Source: Lactarius indigo (lineage: Eukaryota; Basidiomycota; Agaricomycetes; Russulales; Russulaceae). From it: DNA of 64,000 nucleotides. Below, piece by piece: positions 35,704-47,297 of the stretch (within the stretch, counting starts at the first letter, position 1; each line of letters begins with the position of its first letter). Both the position numbers and the translations under genes were made by a program. The stretch covers positions 1-64,000 of the forward strand of contig JAFKAC010000196.1 of assembly GCA_025766275.1 (NCBI GenBank), in the 5' to 3' direction. The notes beneath the pieces were generated by a model, which was not told the DNA's origin, did no database searches, and saw only the letters and a program-made list of their open reading frames with translations.

Positions 35704-37744
35704 CACGCCGATGTTCCTCCTCAGTGCCGATGAATCTTGGATACGACATAATACGTTGTCGTCCAGTTTATTACTTATGGCAGGAGGGGTCTGTTTGTTA
35801 TTATCTTGATTGCCTTTTCTTATCCCTTCCTGCCTGCCACGGGACGCTTGCGCTCGATGAGGCTTCTGGGCTGTACTTAGACACTCTTGCGCATCGGGTT
35901 CCGAGCATTTCCCCTCTGCGCTGCACTTACCGTACACTGCCCTTGTCCCCTGTCGTCTGCACCACGAACTAGCATCTAACGAATATCACCATAATATATA
36001 TTGTGTAGGAAGTCTAAGCCGTGTTTGCGATGATCGCTTTAGACAATGAAGATATGATTCTCACGATTCAATCGTGATTAATGGATCAGATATATATCGC
36101 CTGCGGCGCAGTCACTACGCGAAGGCAGCGACCGCCTCCTCAGGTGACCAGATCACTTTGAGTCCAACAGAAGGGACAGCTAGCGTGCTGCCACCACCGA
36201 GCATCGGCAAATCATTATGTCCAAAGGGTTCACTACATCACGGTAGCTGTCGTCGCCGCGTGTGGACGAAACTGGGAAACCGGTGATCTGTCTGCGATCA
36301 ATACAAAAAGTACCGCAACATGGATTGCCAATCTGACTGGTTCAAAAATGGCTACCATCGGAGGTAGAAGTTACTGAAAAAGTTATCGCTGCCACATGAA
36401 AGGACAGCCGGCGGCATAGCCTCCTGGAGTCTTGAGTAAAAGATTTTCCTAAAGGACTTAATATTCACTGCCAAGTTCACTGCTTGATCCACCATGTCAC
36501 GTTCAAGGACTTTAAGAAGGGCTTCAAAGAACACACAGTACCGGTGCAACCACCATCCTGTGCTAGCCCCTATCGCGAATACTGCTAATTGCTTCAAGAA
36601 TTGCTGTGTCTCGTTTCGGTCTGAGCTACGGTAACGGAACCTCACATTACTGCATGGTCACGATCACGTCTACTCTTTAAACCGAAATTTTTTTTAAATA
36701 AAATAAATAAATAAAGAATATGCCAGATGCTGTGTGGGTGATTTTTGCAGCTTGACTCAAAGACTACTGTAACTGAAATCGCCGCTCTTTGCTGCAGGCT
36801 GGCGCTTCGGCTGATGATCGATGAACAACTGACTCCGGAATCTATGGTTTGTAAATTTCTCGCCACCAGTTTCCCTGGGCAACTACATGGACCACTCGGG
36901 ATTCTTCCATTCGCGTGGCAGATGGTTTGGCTTGAGACTAAGACCACTGAGTCGTCGGAGGGAGGTCTTCTTCAGCTCACCCGCTCCGACCAATCATCGT
37001 CCAATGCATTATACTCTCGTAGTCACGTCTCAACACTAATCTGTTGCAGGTATGGTGAAGTGATTTAACTATAGTTCTTGTCATGCTCAGTCAACGTAAA
37101 CAAACGGGGATCTTCACTGTGCCAGCACGTCCCACCCTGCTTGCATCCGTTTTTTTTGTTCTTCCGGATGTCTTCCGTTGACTCAATGGCACTCGATCAA
37201 GGGACGTCGCTCGACAATCGGACCCCTTTTTAGTGTATGGGTCCGGAATTGGCCATCTATTCGTCTTCGCCACTGTATTATCAGTTTCCGGTTTCCTCGA
37301 TCAAATCACTCGCTGGATGAGGATCCTCAGGCTCACTGTATGGTCGTTTCTTCAAACTGTCGCTTGGCCTGTGCGGGTCTTTGAGACTCGCCGCGATGCA
37401 GTTTCAGAACCAAAACAGCCCGTTCCGTCTTACATTTTCGTTATTCTGAGGCGGAAGGTCTGACGGTATGTTAATCGAGTATGCGGCGTCTCACAGACAT
37501 CCGTCCAGCTTGCGGAAATTTGTTGGAATTGAGCGCTAGTGTGCGCCGCTGGAGACGGCGAATACGAGTTTAAGGCGCTCTCACTTCCTCCTCGTCAGTT
37601 GCTACGAACCAATTCGTAAGTTTTACTCGCTACTATTCAGGCGCACGCCCTCGAACATTCCGCGGAACTTATTCCTTATTGTTTCGGAAGGTATGGTATT
37701 CCTGGTCGATCGCTGGCCATCTTCCTCCCCCTCGATACCCCACC
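35704..37744. other. Intergenic region, no intact gene
   Basis: About 2 kb. Open frames such as those near 36352-36947 (-) and 36745-37068 (+) show no family motif. An A/T-rich patch lies at about 36690-36720. The part from about 37150 to 37470 may belong to the transporter relic that follows, but I could not align it. Confidence 0.4.
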
Positions 37745-38230
37745 AGGTGTGCCGATTTTAAGAATTTTATGTTCTGCTTTAGAAGAATCCCCTATTACGT
37801 TTACGGAAAGGTATGGTTTCAATGTGCAGATGACGGGAATGATTTTCTTTGGTATACGTTTAGCTTTCTTCACCCGAGTTTGCTTATGCATATTCAGCCG
37901 CCTTCCCAAGGTACTATCGGCGCTTTTTTGAGAACTACCCGAGTTCCGCCCCGTAATAGGGCAGATAGGTAGAATGCTTGTATCAATCATCGTCTGTTTC
38001 GTCAAGCCTTTACCACGCATGGACACTTCACTGGATCGTACCAATGATCGCAATCAAGGGGCCAATTGTGACGTCCGCGATAGTAAGCAACGGTGGATTG
38101 TGCTCCTTATCCACAGCGGCTTTCTCGCGTCGTTCGCCTCTCAGATGTATAACTTACTACTGCACTTCTTGCAGGCCCCACGATAGTCGCCATACCAGTA
38201 CCGTAAATGTTAGTGCTCGCTGAGCGTGTG
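37745..38230 (+). pseudogene. MFS transporter relic (drug/polyamine exporter type), C-terminal half
   Basis: Pieces of the C-terminal half of a fungal major-facilitator exporter in changing frames: ALEESPITFTERYGFNVQM followed by TGMIFFGI, then FPRYYRRFFENY, then in another frame PEFRPVIGQIGRMLVSI, then DWIVPMI-type HWIVPMIA, SAIVSN, and finally FASQMYNLL in yet another frame. At least two frameshifts are visible (near the T run at about 37923 and near 38127), and an internal deletion removed about 30 residues between WIVPMIA and SAIVSN. The N-terminal half is not recognisable upstream. This is a dead copy. Coordinates are approximate. Confidence 0.7.
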
Positions 38231-41200
38231 GTGTATAACACGCTGACTTCGCGTGTAGATTTTTCGGTGGCGCACATCGTTGGGGAAGTCCAAAACTTCC
38301 TGTGCGCTGAAAGCGCCATGTACTAGTGGCGATGGTGGTTTGACTTGATACTAAAAGTTCATGAACAATGCAAGAATGTGGATGGCTCCCCAGCTTTGGG
38401 GCCTAATCGCCCTCTCACGGACCCCGAGTCTATCGTAGCTTGGCACACCAGTACACAATCAAGTCTTGATAGGTTGGCGTAACCAGAGAATTCTAGGTCC
38501 CATCACACGTTACAAACAATCAGATATATAAGAAGCAAGGAAATGTTCGGAGGCGGATGCGGCTCGCACGTTGTTTGGCAGTCGATGACTGACAAAATCA
38601 GTGGCGCTTCAGCCCCGGGCGCAACATGTGCCTCAGTGCAAGTGTGTTTCACCAATGACTAGGATAAAGACGGTGACCTCATAATCATGATGTGTGGCAC
38701 TTCGCGCGCCTCTCCTGTGGGGACTACTGTAACGACGACAGGTCGGCAGCTTGTTCTGTCTCAATCCGGTCCGAATTCCCATGGTATATAGAGCCATTTC
38801 TACGTCCTGGGGAAAGAAGGAATGTCGAACGGTAAGATCCGTTTCTCGTGACACGGAGTGATGAGCGATACGTGAACTAGAAGTGGAACCCTGGTCCGAG
38901 GTATCATCTGCCTGCGTGGAAGCAGGTTAATATTATAAAGCCTAGTACGCCAAGACCATATATTATACAGCTCGAGTGACGGGCTCCACTGGCGTGGGGA
39001 CAGAGAAGATATTTGGGGCTGCGAAGGTGCTAATTCCCCTCCTGCCGTGAGGCAGGAAGGACTTCAGTCAAAAGACGCGGCTTCTCGGGGACGCACGTTC
39101 GAGGCACGTTCGCAAGGCCTATTGGGTACTAAATGGATAAGAATGTCGAGGGGAGGCTGAGCGTAACGGAGCGTGAGAGGAGTAGTCCCACTCCGAATCT
39201 GATGGACTGTCCTCAAGACTGCGCCAGCAGCCAGCAGGGAACGCAGGTGATAAGGTAATAGAACCACCGCCTCTGCTCAAGAAATCACCACATCGAAAAA
39301 CTGCCATGATATGACATTCCAGCTAAGGATACTGTCTTGATTTGGAGCACGAAGACACTCATCCTTTGGTCTGGCAGGTAGTTCTCAAACGGATGGCAAG
39401 GGTAACGAGGGCCCACCCTTTCTACCTTTGGTACCCTTGTGTCTATCTGAGAGGGAATTTAGCGACCATATGTTTTCGTTATCTGATGAAATAACAGATC
39501 AATGTCTGGCTTACTCGTGCCAATGGTGGACAAGCCAAGTCCATAAGTCCAAGCAGATTTGTCCTGTCAAGTCACGCCTGGGGTAAATTGATGGGCCGGC
39601 TGCAAGGGTGAGTAAGAGTGAAGGTTCCGGCACTGGAGAGAACATAAACTTGAACGCTGCAACCGATTTTGGGACGGCGACCCTCTGTTCCACGTCCGCT
39701 AGTCCTACGACCCGTGTTTGATATCGTCCGTGAAGCAGCCTTCGGGGTAGGTCTTTATGACAGAAGCGTCCTGATCCATCGAGATGATTCCCAGCCATAT
39801 CTCCTTTCTGAGTCTTGAAGAGAGAGCGGGGACCACAACAAGTTAACCTCAGCGACGGACTCCAATTTAGTCAGCCAATTAAACGACATTGTGCGCCCTT
39901 CAAGCCATTGGAGAGACAGCCTACCTGGTAAGATCAAACAAAGAAACGAGAAGTAGAATCCGCACTCGCCCATAAAAAAAAGTCCAAGATGAGACTTCGT
40001 TATATCCGCAGAGGTCCAAATAGTCGGAGTCGTCTATCATAAACGCGATAAATGTTGTCGCTTTTGTCTTGCGCGTCGCGCAATTTCTCCGGACGTTGCA
40101 TCGGAAAACATCTCCACGTCCGACACGCCCACTCATCGGCGCGCTCTGCCGTCATTTGTCGTGAACTCGGATCACGTCCACTTCCACGAGTTCATTTCTT
40201 CTCACATTCATTTAACGCCTTGAACCCGAACCCGATCAACCGAAATCCTCGCCACAGAGGCGAATGGGGATGCGCTGTCCTAGTGAAAGAATGGTCGCCG
40301 TCAATCAGGATGTCAAGATGACCAAGTTCGGGACTCGGAGCGGGTTCGCGATTTGCGACCCACACGGACCTAGTTTTTGTTCTGTAGCGTCGGCAACATG
40401 ATGATTGAGAAGGCTCTTTGTCAGATGTTGATCAACGTAAAAAAGATCACGCGCACATCACGTCCTCCGGATCCGGACCATGCTCTCCGAGTCGTGGACA
40501 TGGAGCACTCGGGCCAGACGCATTTCCACGATCGCGGTATCCGGACGCCGGGAGATTGGATATGAGGACGAAGTGAGGATCAAGTAGCTATATAAACATA
40601 CACAGAACGCGGAGGGCGCTGCGATGATATGTTGGACTGAAGTCTTTTATCCTCGGGTCCAGAGTGAAAACGAGCGCGACACTGGCATGCTTTCTTGTCC
40701 TTCTATCTTGGTCCCCCACAATGCGACCGGCGCCATGATTTGCCCAGCGATTAATGCCGGTACCGTACTGCCTAGCGCTCGGACGACGGGCATCCGAATG
40801 AGACTACCCGTATCCTACAGAGGGGAGTGTTTCACTGAGATGAAAAGGAGTTATTGGCTGGTTGTCCTTTACACTCACCACGGACCGCGGGCCCGAGTCG
40901 TAAGGCGGCCAGAAGATGTTTTGGGGTACCACGGGGTAGTGATCGTATGGGGGTTGAGTATTGTCCTCAGATCCTCCGGAGTATCAGAGTAGATCGTCTC
41001 TTCTGCATGGTGCGCCGCCAGACATGACGGTCATATAGCCCGTTCCCATAAACATTCTAATTGAACTTGAAGCGCCCTTCCATTCGCAACAGTATGCCAG
41101 AAGGCAGCTCCAATCTGGGTGTCCGAGTACTGTCCAAGTCACGCACCTCAACAAGAAAAGACCTGGCTTACATTACACCAAGGTGCTTCGAGGACTTTCT

Positions 41201-41453
41201 CACGAGGGCAACAATCGCGCATTCACCTCAGGCCGGACGGCGGACTCTCCCGAAGCGGCACTCCTCTGCATAAAGACAAATGACGTGAAATTTCGAGCCA
41301 ACCGCGTAGCGCATGACGTGCTAAAACGCAAATACACAACGAAAACCGAAGGCCTGATACATACAAGGATTTGAACCAGTTGGAAATGGAATTACGAGTG
41401 AGCCGGAGAAAACATCATCTCGGATCATCTTGCAGCATATTGAGTGGCGACCA
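38231..41453. other. Gene-poor stretch, 3.2 kb
   Basis: No recognisable coding region on either strand. TATA-like words occur at about 38524 and 40589, and a small hairpin lies in CCTGCCGTGAGGCAGG at about 39042. An open frame at 40624-40992 has no known motif. This could be decayed accessory DNA next to the MFS relic. Confidence 0.45.
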
Positions 41454-44400
41454 TCAACCCTCCACCATCTCCGACAGTCGAAGTACGAGATTCGTCCCCA
41501 ATGCGGCAAGAAGGACGGCACACAAGATGGTCGGACCATACTTGTCGTAGTATATACCCTCGGCACGCCGTTGACGTAGATGGATCGCACGGTACACGAA
41601 AATGCCGGCAGAGTAAACAATAGCGAACAACGCGGTAAAAGTGAACAGTGACGCGCAGAGAAGTCCGCGCTCGTCGTCCGGAGGGATAAAGTTGAGCAAC
41701 GTCGTTGCGATCGATGCGATGTATATGGCGAAGTGCAACCACTTCTGTAGAAGCCAACAAAATCACAGGTAATGAGAGAGTAGAACAAGACAGTCTACGG
41801 GGTTGGACACGCACGAGGAATGTCCGCTCGGTGGCGAAGTACACCTTAGGTTCGATACGCACCGGGATGGCGATGCGTTTGCCCGGCGGGGCGCGCCACT
41901 CACGAGTCAAGACACGATCGTCTCCCGTCTCGTCGCTTCTTGGGTTCACATGCGTCTCATCAGCTTCAGCCTCCTCATCGGCGCGTTTCACAGCGCGCAA
42001 GCGAGCTTTGAACCTCTCGTCAAACGTCGATGAGGGTGCGAGTGGGTCGATCGACAACGTTCGCATTCTCGGAGGCGGTCGTGGTGCAGGCGTGGTCGGA
42101 GGAGCATGGAGCACTGGCAGACACTCGCTGCTGCGTGCACGCGAGGGTCCGGCCTTCTGTGTGCGCTCTTTAAGCTGCTTTTCCCGAAATGCGATGGCGT
42201 CGGCGGCTTGTGCGTTTCCAAGACCAATGCGAGCGCCTTCGTCACGCGCGGGCGCCAAATCCATTTCTTCGTCTCCCTCGCCTTCGGACAGGGGCTCGGC
42301 GTACGTGCGATCCGCATCAGTGACGTCTGGAGTTGGAGCACCGGAACTTCGTCGCTCGGAAGGAGTACGTGTATGATGCGGGCGTTCAACGGTCATGAAG
42401 CCTGTATTGGGCTTGGTAATATCAACGTCCACTGGTGGTGAAGTCAGCGGGGTTTGAAACACATGTCTCGAGAACTGACCCTGGGGAAGCCAGAATGGCA
42501 CAAGATGTACGCGGTGCGGAAGAAGGGTCGCGCAGCCGTGGATGAATTTACTGAACTTGGGTACAGCTTCAACGAGATGTGAGTTGACGAGTTCAGTGAC
42601 CCATTGCGGAGGCTCCTGCCCATACTGTGTCTGCAGCTTGACTTCAAGTACCCCGTACCTGCATCGCGACGTCAGTTCTGCACGGACACTAACAAAGAAG
42701 TTTCGTACTTGAAGAGCTCCTTGTCATCAGTTTGGACCTGATCGAACGGCCAGTCGATGCCTATATCTGTGCGACGCCAGTTTTCGTTCGCCCGCACTCG
42801 ACCATCCCAGTTATCCTCGCGGATCATTGTAAGTTCAGTGTCGAGTGAGATGCGCACACGTGCGTCACCAGGAAGCTGGAAGGCGGTACGGTTGTAGAAC
42901 GTTCGCATGACTATCTCACATCAATAGAAGTATAATGAAAGGAGGGAAGACAATACCAGGCTGTAGTTTGCGCGTAAGCACTTTGTACTGCACCTCGTTT
43001 GCAAGTTGAAGCATGCCGTCTACCTCCGCCTGGCTCTTCTTGCCCTTTTCGACCAGCGCGGCGAATTCCTCGTCCATTGTGTATTGGCCACAAAGAAACG
43101 CGTTCACCTTTTCCTCCTTGATCGGGAAGCGGGCCTTGACTGACTTCTCGCCGGTCCAGTCCTCTCTGTGTGTCTTGCGCTCGACGAAAATTTGGGTGTT
43201 ATTGGTGTCTCCGTACCAGCGGAGACGGATAGCTTGTGCACCTTCCGTCTTTTCGAGGCGACCTAGGTAGAGCTCAAGGTCTTCATTGTCAAAGTAAATG
43301 GACGTGATAGCTGCATCTTTGGGCTCAAATTCCTTGTCCGGGTTGAATACTGTGAAATTAAGGGCTCAGACCACACTGCTTCGGAAAGGTGGGGGAGAGA
43401 GCGAACCGAGGACAGGTAGGTGTCGCATGATAGCAAGTTTGAGTGGCACGAGGTTGTCTGGATGCACCCAATATTTTGTTGTCTGTCGTACGAACGCGCT
43501 TTGGGATCCGCCGGCTGAGGAATCACCCTGTACGGGATGGCCACGCGTTCGAACAAGGTCGTACAAGCGTGATAACTTGACAATGATCGCATCCCAGTTA
43601 TACTTGTAGAAGGGACGTTTCTCGAGATAGTTTTGGATGAAAGTCTGCATGAGGGGAGTCGGAGTTTGTTTCTGCGAGAGGCGTGGGCCAGGTCAGAGGG
43701 AGTACAGGCGTGGGTACAGCGTGGCGACGTACATCGTGTTTCTGTGAGGGAGACCGGTGGATAAGGGCGACAAAATGCAGACATGGACAGAAGAGCATAC
43801 CTTGAGTATCTTCATAAAGCCCGTAATGTTGAGTTTGGTGTATAAAGCAAGGTCGTGCACGTCCGCGACAAGGGTAGCCACCTCTTCCTCAAGGAAATGA
43901 AATTGCTCTTCGAGAGCATCTACACTTTGTGCGGACTCATCATCTGTGGCGAGAGTATCGCCTTCATCATCGGTATCGTCATCGTCAGAACCGGCGTCCT
44001 GTTGGGCGGTATCGTGTTTCCTTCTTGCCTCTGGATCCTCGGCGTCAGCCGCAGAGGCTTCTGCGGCGCGGTGGCGAGTTGGTGACGGTGTAGTGAACTC
44101 CTCGGAGACAAGCTTTCTCACTTGTCTCTCCGCAATCTTAATACGGTTGGACAACTCCGTCGTCTAGGCGGGCGTAGGCCGTATTAGCGGCAACCGTTGC
44201 GAGGAAGTAATGGTGCAGACCTTTGTCTTCTGAAAGTCATGTATTTTATCAAGCTCGCCTTCGAGCATATTCGTAAACTCAAGTTCGTCGGCAGCATTCC
44301 AGCCGTGTGAGGTAATGCGAGCCTTGAGGGAGTGAGTCGGATGGAGCAGTGGGTTCAAATGGAGGACCGACCTTGAGCTCACGTTTGAGCAGATTATAGT

Positions 44401-44507
44401 CAATGTAAAAAGGACGCCATTCAGTATAAAGATCGTTCTGCAGATGTGAGAAATAGAACGGCAGACGGTAAGCGAAAACTTACGGATATCTTTCTCCCAA
44501 ACTTCAT
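41454..44507 (-). CDS. VTC4: VTC4, polyphosphate polymerase of the vacuolar transporter chaperone
   Basis: Catalytic subunit that makes polyphosphate from ATP and passes it into the vacuole. Eleven exons (44507-44484, 44437-44372, 44322-44221, 44163-43801, 43741-43733, 43671-43407, 43349-42957, 42910-42709, 42658-42480, 42431-41815, 41744-41454) sum to 2,511 nt, or 836 residues. An N-terminal SPX domain (MKFGRKIS then [20 protein letters not shown], with lysine-rich FMKILKKHDK) senses inositol pyrophosphates. The tunnel-shaped TTM catalytic domain includes [27 protein letters not shown] (Arg318, Arg320) and [20 protein letters not shown] Ser/acid-rich insert precedes the VTC1-type membrane domain with three helices from about residue 741, ending LRLSEMVEG. 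Exon 5 is only 9 nt and encodes Lys-His-Asp of the SPX lysine helix. The gene is divergent from GTR2. Confidence 0.93.
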
Positions 44508-44689
44508 GGCGGGCTGAGGGAATGAGGCAGGTGGACCTCTCGTGTTATTTTATGTCATGTCAGTTAAACACGCACGATCCGATCTCGACTGCGAACGTGC
44601 TTCCATTCACTGGTTGACAACTTTGTACGTAACTCGCGCCCCTTTGCCCTCCCCGCTCGCCCGCCGCAAACTCTTGTTCCTTTCTCTTC
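44508..44689. promoter_or_regulatory. Divergent promoter, VTC4 / GTR2
   Basis: Only 182 bp separate the two ATGs, so both genes must share promoter DNA. No TATA box is evident. The GTR2 side is C/T-rich (about 44640-44689). Confidence 0.5.
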
Positions 44690-46135
44690 ATGGCCACGGC
44701 TACGGCTACCAAGTCGAATGGCCCGTCAACGACCTCCCTCGACAACTTACAACGCACAAAAATCCTTCTGTTGGGTCAACGGGGGTCTGTTTAGCCCCTT
44801 CTTGTCGCCCCACTCCCCGTGCCGGATCTCAACCCTCCGTCGTGCAGGAGCGGGAAAACCTCCATCCAGCAGGTCCTATTCAACGACGTACCCCCGAAAC
44901 AAACCTTCTATCTCGAACCCACGTCCAGGGCGACCAAACACCGATACGAGTACGTCCGATAATGTCCCATCCCTTGACCCCCTCTTTCAACGTGTCCAAG
45001 CACCGTCATCCCCCTCGAGATATGGGATTGTCCCGGCAACACAACCCCCGACACCCTTGGCGCTAGTCTTGCCGATTTCTCCTCAATCATCTTTGTCATT
45101 GATATACAGGTGACGTACCTATCTCTTATCCATAGTACGGCATGTGCGTTTGTCATGCTCATGCTCCCATGAAGGACTCGTATCAACAGCCCATTGCTCG
45201 CATGCTCGATTTCTTCGCTGCAGCATACCAGGAAAATCCGGGTGCAACGCTGGAAGTCTTCGTGCACAAAGCAGAGTCACTCGCAGAGGATTACAAGATA
45301 GGTACGTGGTCGTGTGATACTTAATTTATCTCTGCAATTTTTCATCTCGGATGGACCTGACCGCGCCTCCCCTTGATGTGATCACATGACCTCAACGGGA
45401 CGCGCGGAGCTCCTCGTTATCCGGCAGTTCGAGGCTCATTTCTTACCCCAGAAAACTTTCGACATATCCAGCAGCGTGTCATCGACGAACTGTTCGACGC
45501 CTCGCCAGAGTACGAGCAGATGCCAGTCAACTTTCATCTTACCTCTGTCTATGACCACTCCATCCGCGAAGCCTTCTCTCGTGTTTTACACAAACTCATT
45601 GATTCACTACCATACCTTGAGGATTTACTCAACGTATTTTGCTCTGTGAGCGCACACACATGCCTTGCCTCACCCGGCCCGGTTTCTTACACGTGACTGC
45701 AGAACTCGCAAGCGTCCAAGGCGTTTCTTTTTGACGTCAAATCGAGGCTGTATGTCGCCACTGATGAGTCGCCCGTGGACACCGGCATGCACAATCTCTG
45801 TTGCGATTATGTGCGCACCCTAAGCGCGTTTGGCCCTTTATATATGTAAAATCTAGTCTTTCACGCTGCAAATTGATCGTTCTTATCTACCTCATAGGTC
45901 GGCTTCTGTGAATGCGGGTTCGCGTTCATTCTATCCCTCTGCCGCCGTCTCGCTTGCACAAGGTACAACTTTGACATACCACCTAATTACGCCTCAGCTC
46001 GCGCTACTCGCCATGCTTCATCCTGGTGTGTTTGAAGAGCGCCGGGGTTTACTGGAGTATAATGTAGTGTTCTTCCGTGAGGGTGTTCAGGAGATCGCGC
46101 TGGTAGAAAGGGACGCCCGATCTGGCAATCTTTGA
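44690..46135 (+). CDS. GTR2: GTR2 / RagC-type GTPase of the EGO-TORC1 pathway
   Basis: Rag GTPase that, with Gtr1, tells TORC1 about amino acids at the vacuole. Seven exons (44690-44784, 44848-44949, 45001-45109, 45175-45301, 45452-45645, 45703-45845, 45898-46135) sum to 1,008 nt, or 335 residues. The P-loop is GQRGSGKT (residues 29-36). The Rag-typical switch region follows as PKQTFYLEPTSRATK, then EIWDCPGN (G3 region, about 72-79) and the G4-like VFVHKAESL. The roadblock-type C-terminal half is seen in FHLTSVYDHSIREAFSRVLH, FLFDVKSRLYVATDESPVD, and the ending VFFREGVQEIALVERD. Intron 4 is 150 nt, the longest among the modelled genes; the others in this gene are 51-65 nt. RagC rather than RagA identity rests on the P-loop and switch sequence. 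Confidence 0.9.
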
Positions 46136-47297
46136 GCTTCACCCCCTTCGAACCCTGTTCTACCCGTCGCTGATGGGAGCCGCGTAAGAAGAGATAACGA
46201 TGACGATTTTATCCGTAATAGTGCCTGCGATATAGGTGCGATGTCATCGTGTCCTCATGTATGTATGTTTACCGAATTCATCCCAAACCCCATCGCACCG
46301 CGGCGCACCCCATCAGCGGAGGCATAAGGTTATTGTTGACACGGCAGGCCCTGCGCTAGATCCGGGCCAAGTACTACGATCATCAATCTGGCGGTCTGGC
46401 TTCAATCGCCTCGACCGTAACAGGCGTTGGGGTACATCTGCGCTTATTTCCGGATGGTATCCGGATTCCGAATGTATGACAGTTTTGTCTAAATATGGGA
46501 AACAATTAAGTGTATGTGGACCCGATCCATCCATGGCATAGATCGTTGTGTCATCATCAGAGCAGTCATAGGACTGTCAGGATCAGTGTGGGCTCTATCA
46601 TGGCACCAGTGCTTGCGCCTCGCTAAATGAAGTCCCCTCGTGATCCTGATAGGTGAGTCACAATCTGTGGACAGGCATCAGTGCTAGGCAATCAAAACAT
46701 CGTGGAACGAGGCACTCGCCGGAAGCATTGATACTTTGGGGGCTACAAGAAGTCTTACGGCTCTTGTGTGCGGACGGGGATATATGATGGAAGTGGGCCG
46801 GAATTATCAGCAATCGTGTGGACACTGTTCTCGGACTTTGGCGGCTCACAGCATCATATGGGCGTTCGGCTGGCCGGTCGTGTCGGCTTAAGGGGCGAGT
46901 GGGGTTGGTGAAGGTACCATATATGGGATGACGTGGGGAATGGGAATTGTCATCCCAAAGATGTGGTCTGAGATGGGCGATCCGTTTTCGGAGCGAAGAT
47001 AGTCGAGATCGTGTCTGAGACCAGTGATAGACGCGAAAAACCAACGTCCACGTGACCGCATAGTGACTTGGGGTTGCCGTAAAAGGTAACGACCTCATTC
47101 CTTGGGGCGAGGTACGGGTAACTTGCTCGGTTGGGGGACGACGCGCCTCAAGTCTTTGCTCGTGGCTGTCAACTCGGACCCCTTATAAAATCTGTTAGAG
47201 CCTTTTCATACCGTTTCCTCACACCTGTTCCCCTTTAGATTTCCTTCCGACTAGAGCTTCAGGTCTTCTTGCTTTCTTTCCTCCGCCTCTCTCTAAA
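46136..47297. other. Intergenic region with FAS promoter
   Basis: 1.16 kb without a convincing gene. The last 130 bp contain a TATA box and a long C/T-rich leader just before the fatty acid synthase ATG. Confidence 0.5.
47184..47190 (+). promoter_or_regulatory. TATA box of fatty acid synthase
   Basis: TATAAAA (in CCTTATAAAATC), 114 bp upstream of the ATG at 47298, followed by a pyrimidine-rich tract (about 47200-47290). This is a strong-promoter layout fitting a highly expressed gene. Confidence 0.6.

Noticed and set aside
36352..36947. Two adjacent minus-strand open frames
   Set aside because: No family motif, no credible splice joining, and an AT-rich break between them. They are not supported as genes.
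37091..37463. Open frames that might be the N-terminal half of the MFS relic
   Set aside because: No MFS signature could be matched, so the pseudogene was limited to 37745-38230.
40589..40992. TATA-like word followed by a 122-codon open frame
   Set aside because: The ATG is only about 30 bp from the TATA word, the protein has no recognisable features, and the surroundings are gene-poor. Probably chance.
41360..41400. GGTTCAAATCC-like word on the minus strand that resembles a tRNA B box
   Set aside because: The flanking bases do not form a T stem or acceptor stem, so it is not a tRNA.
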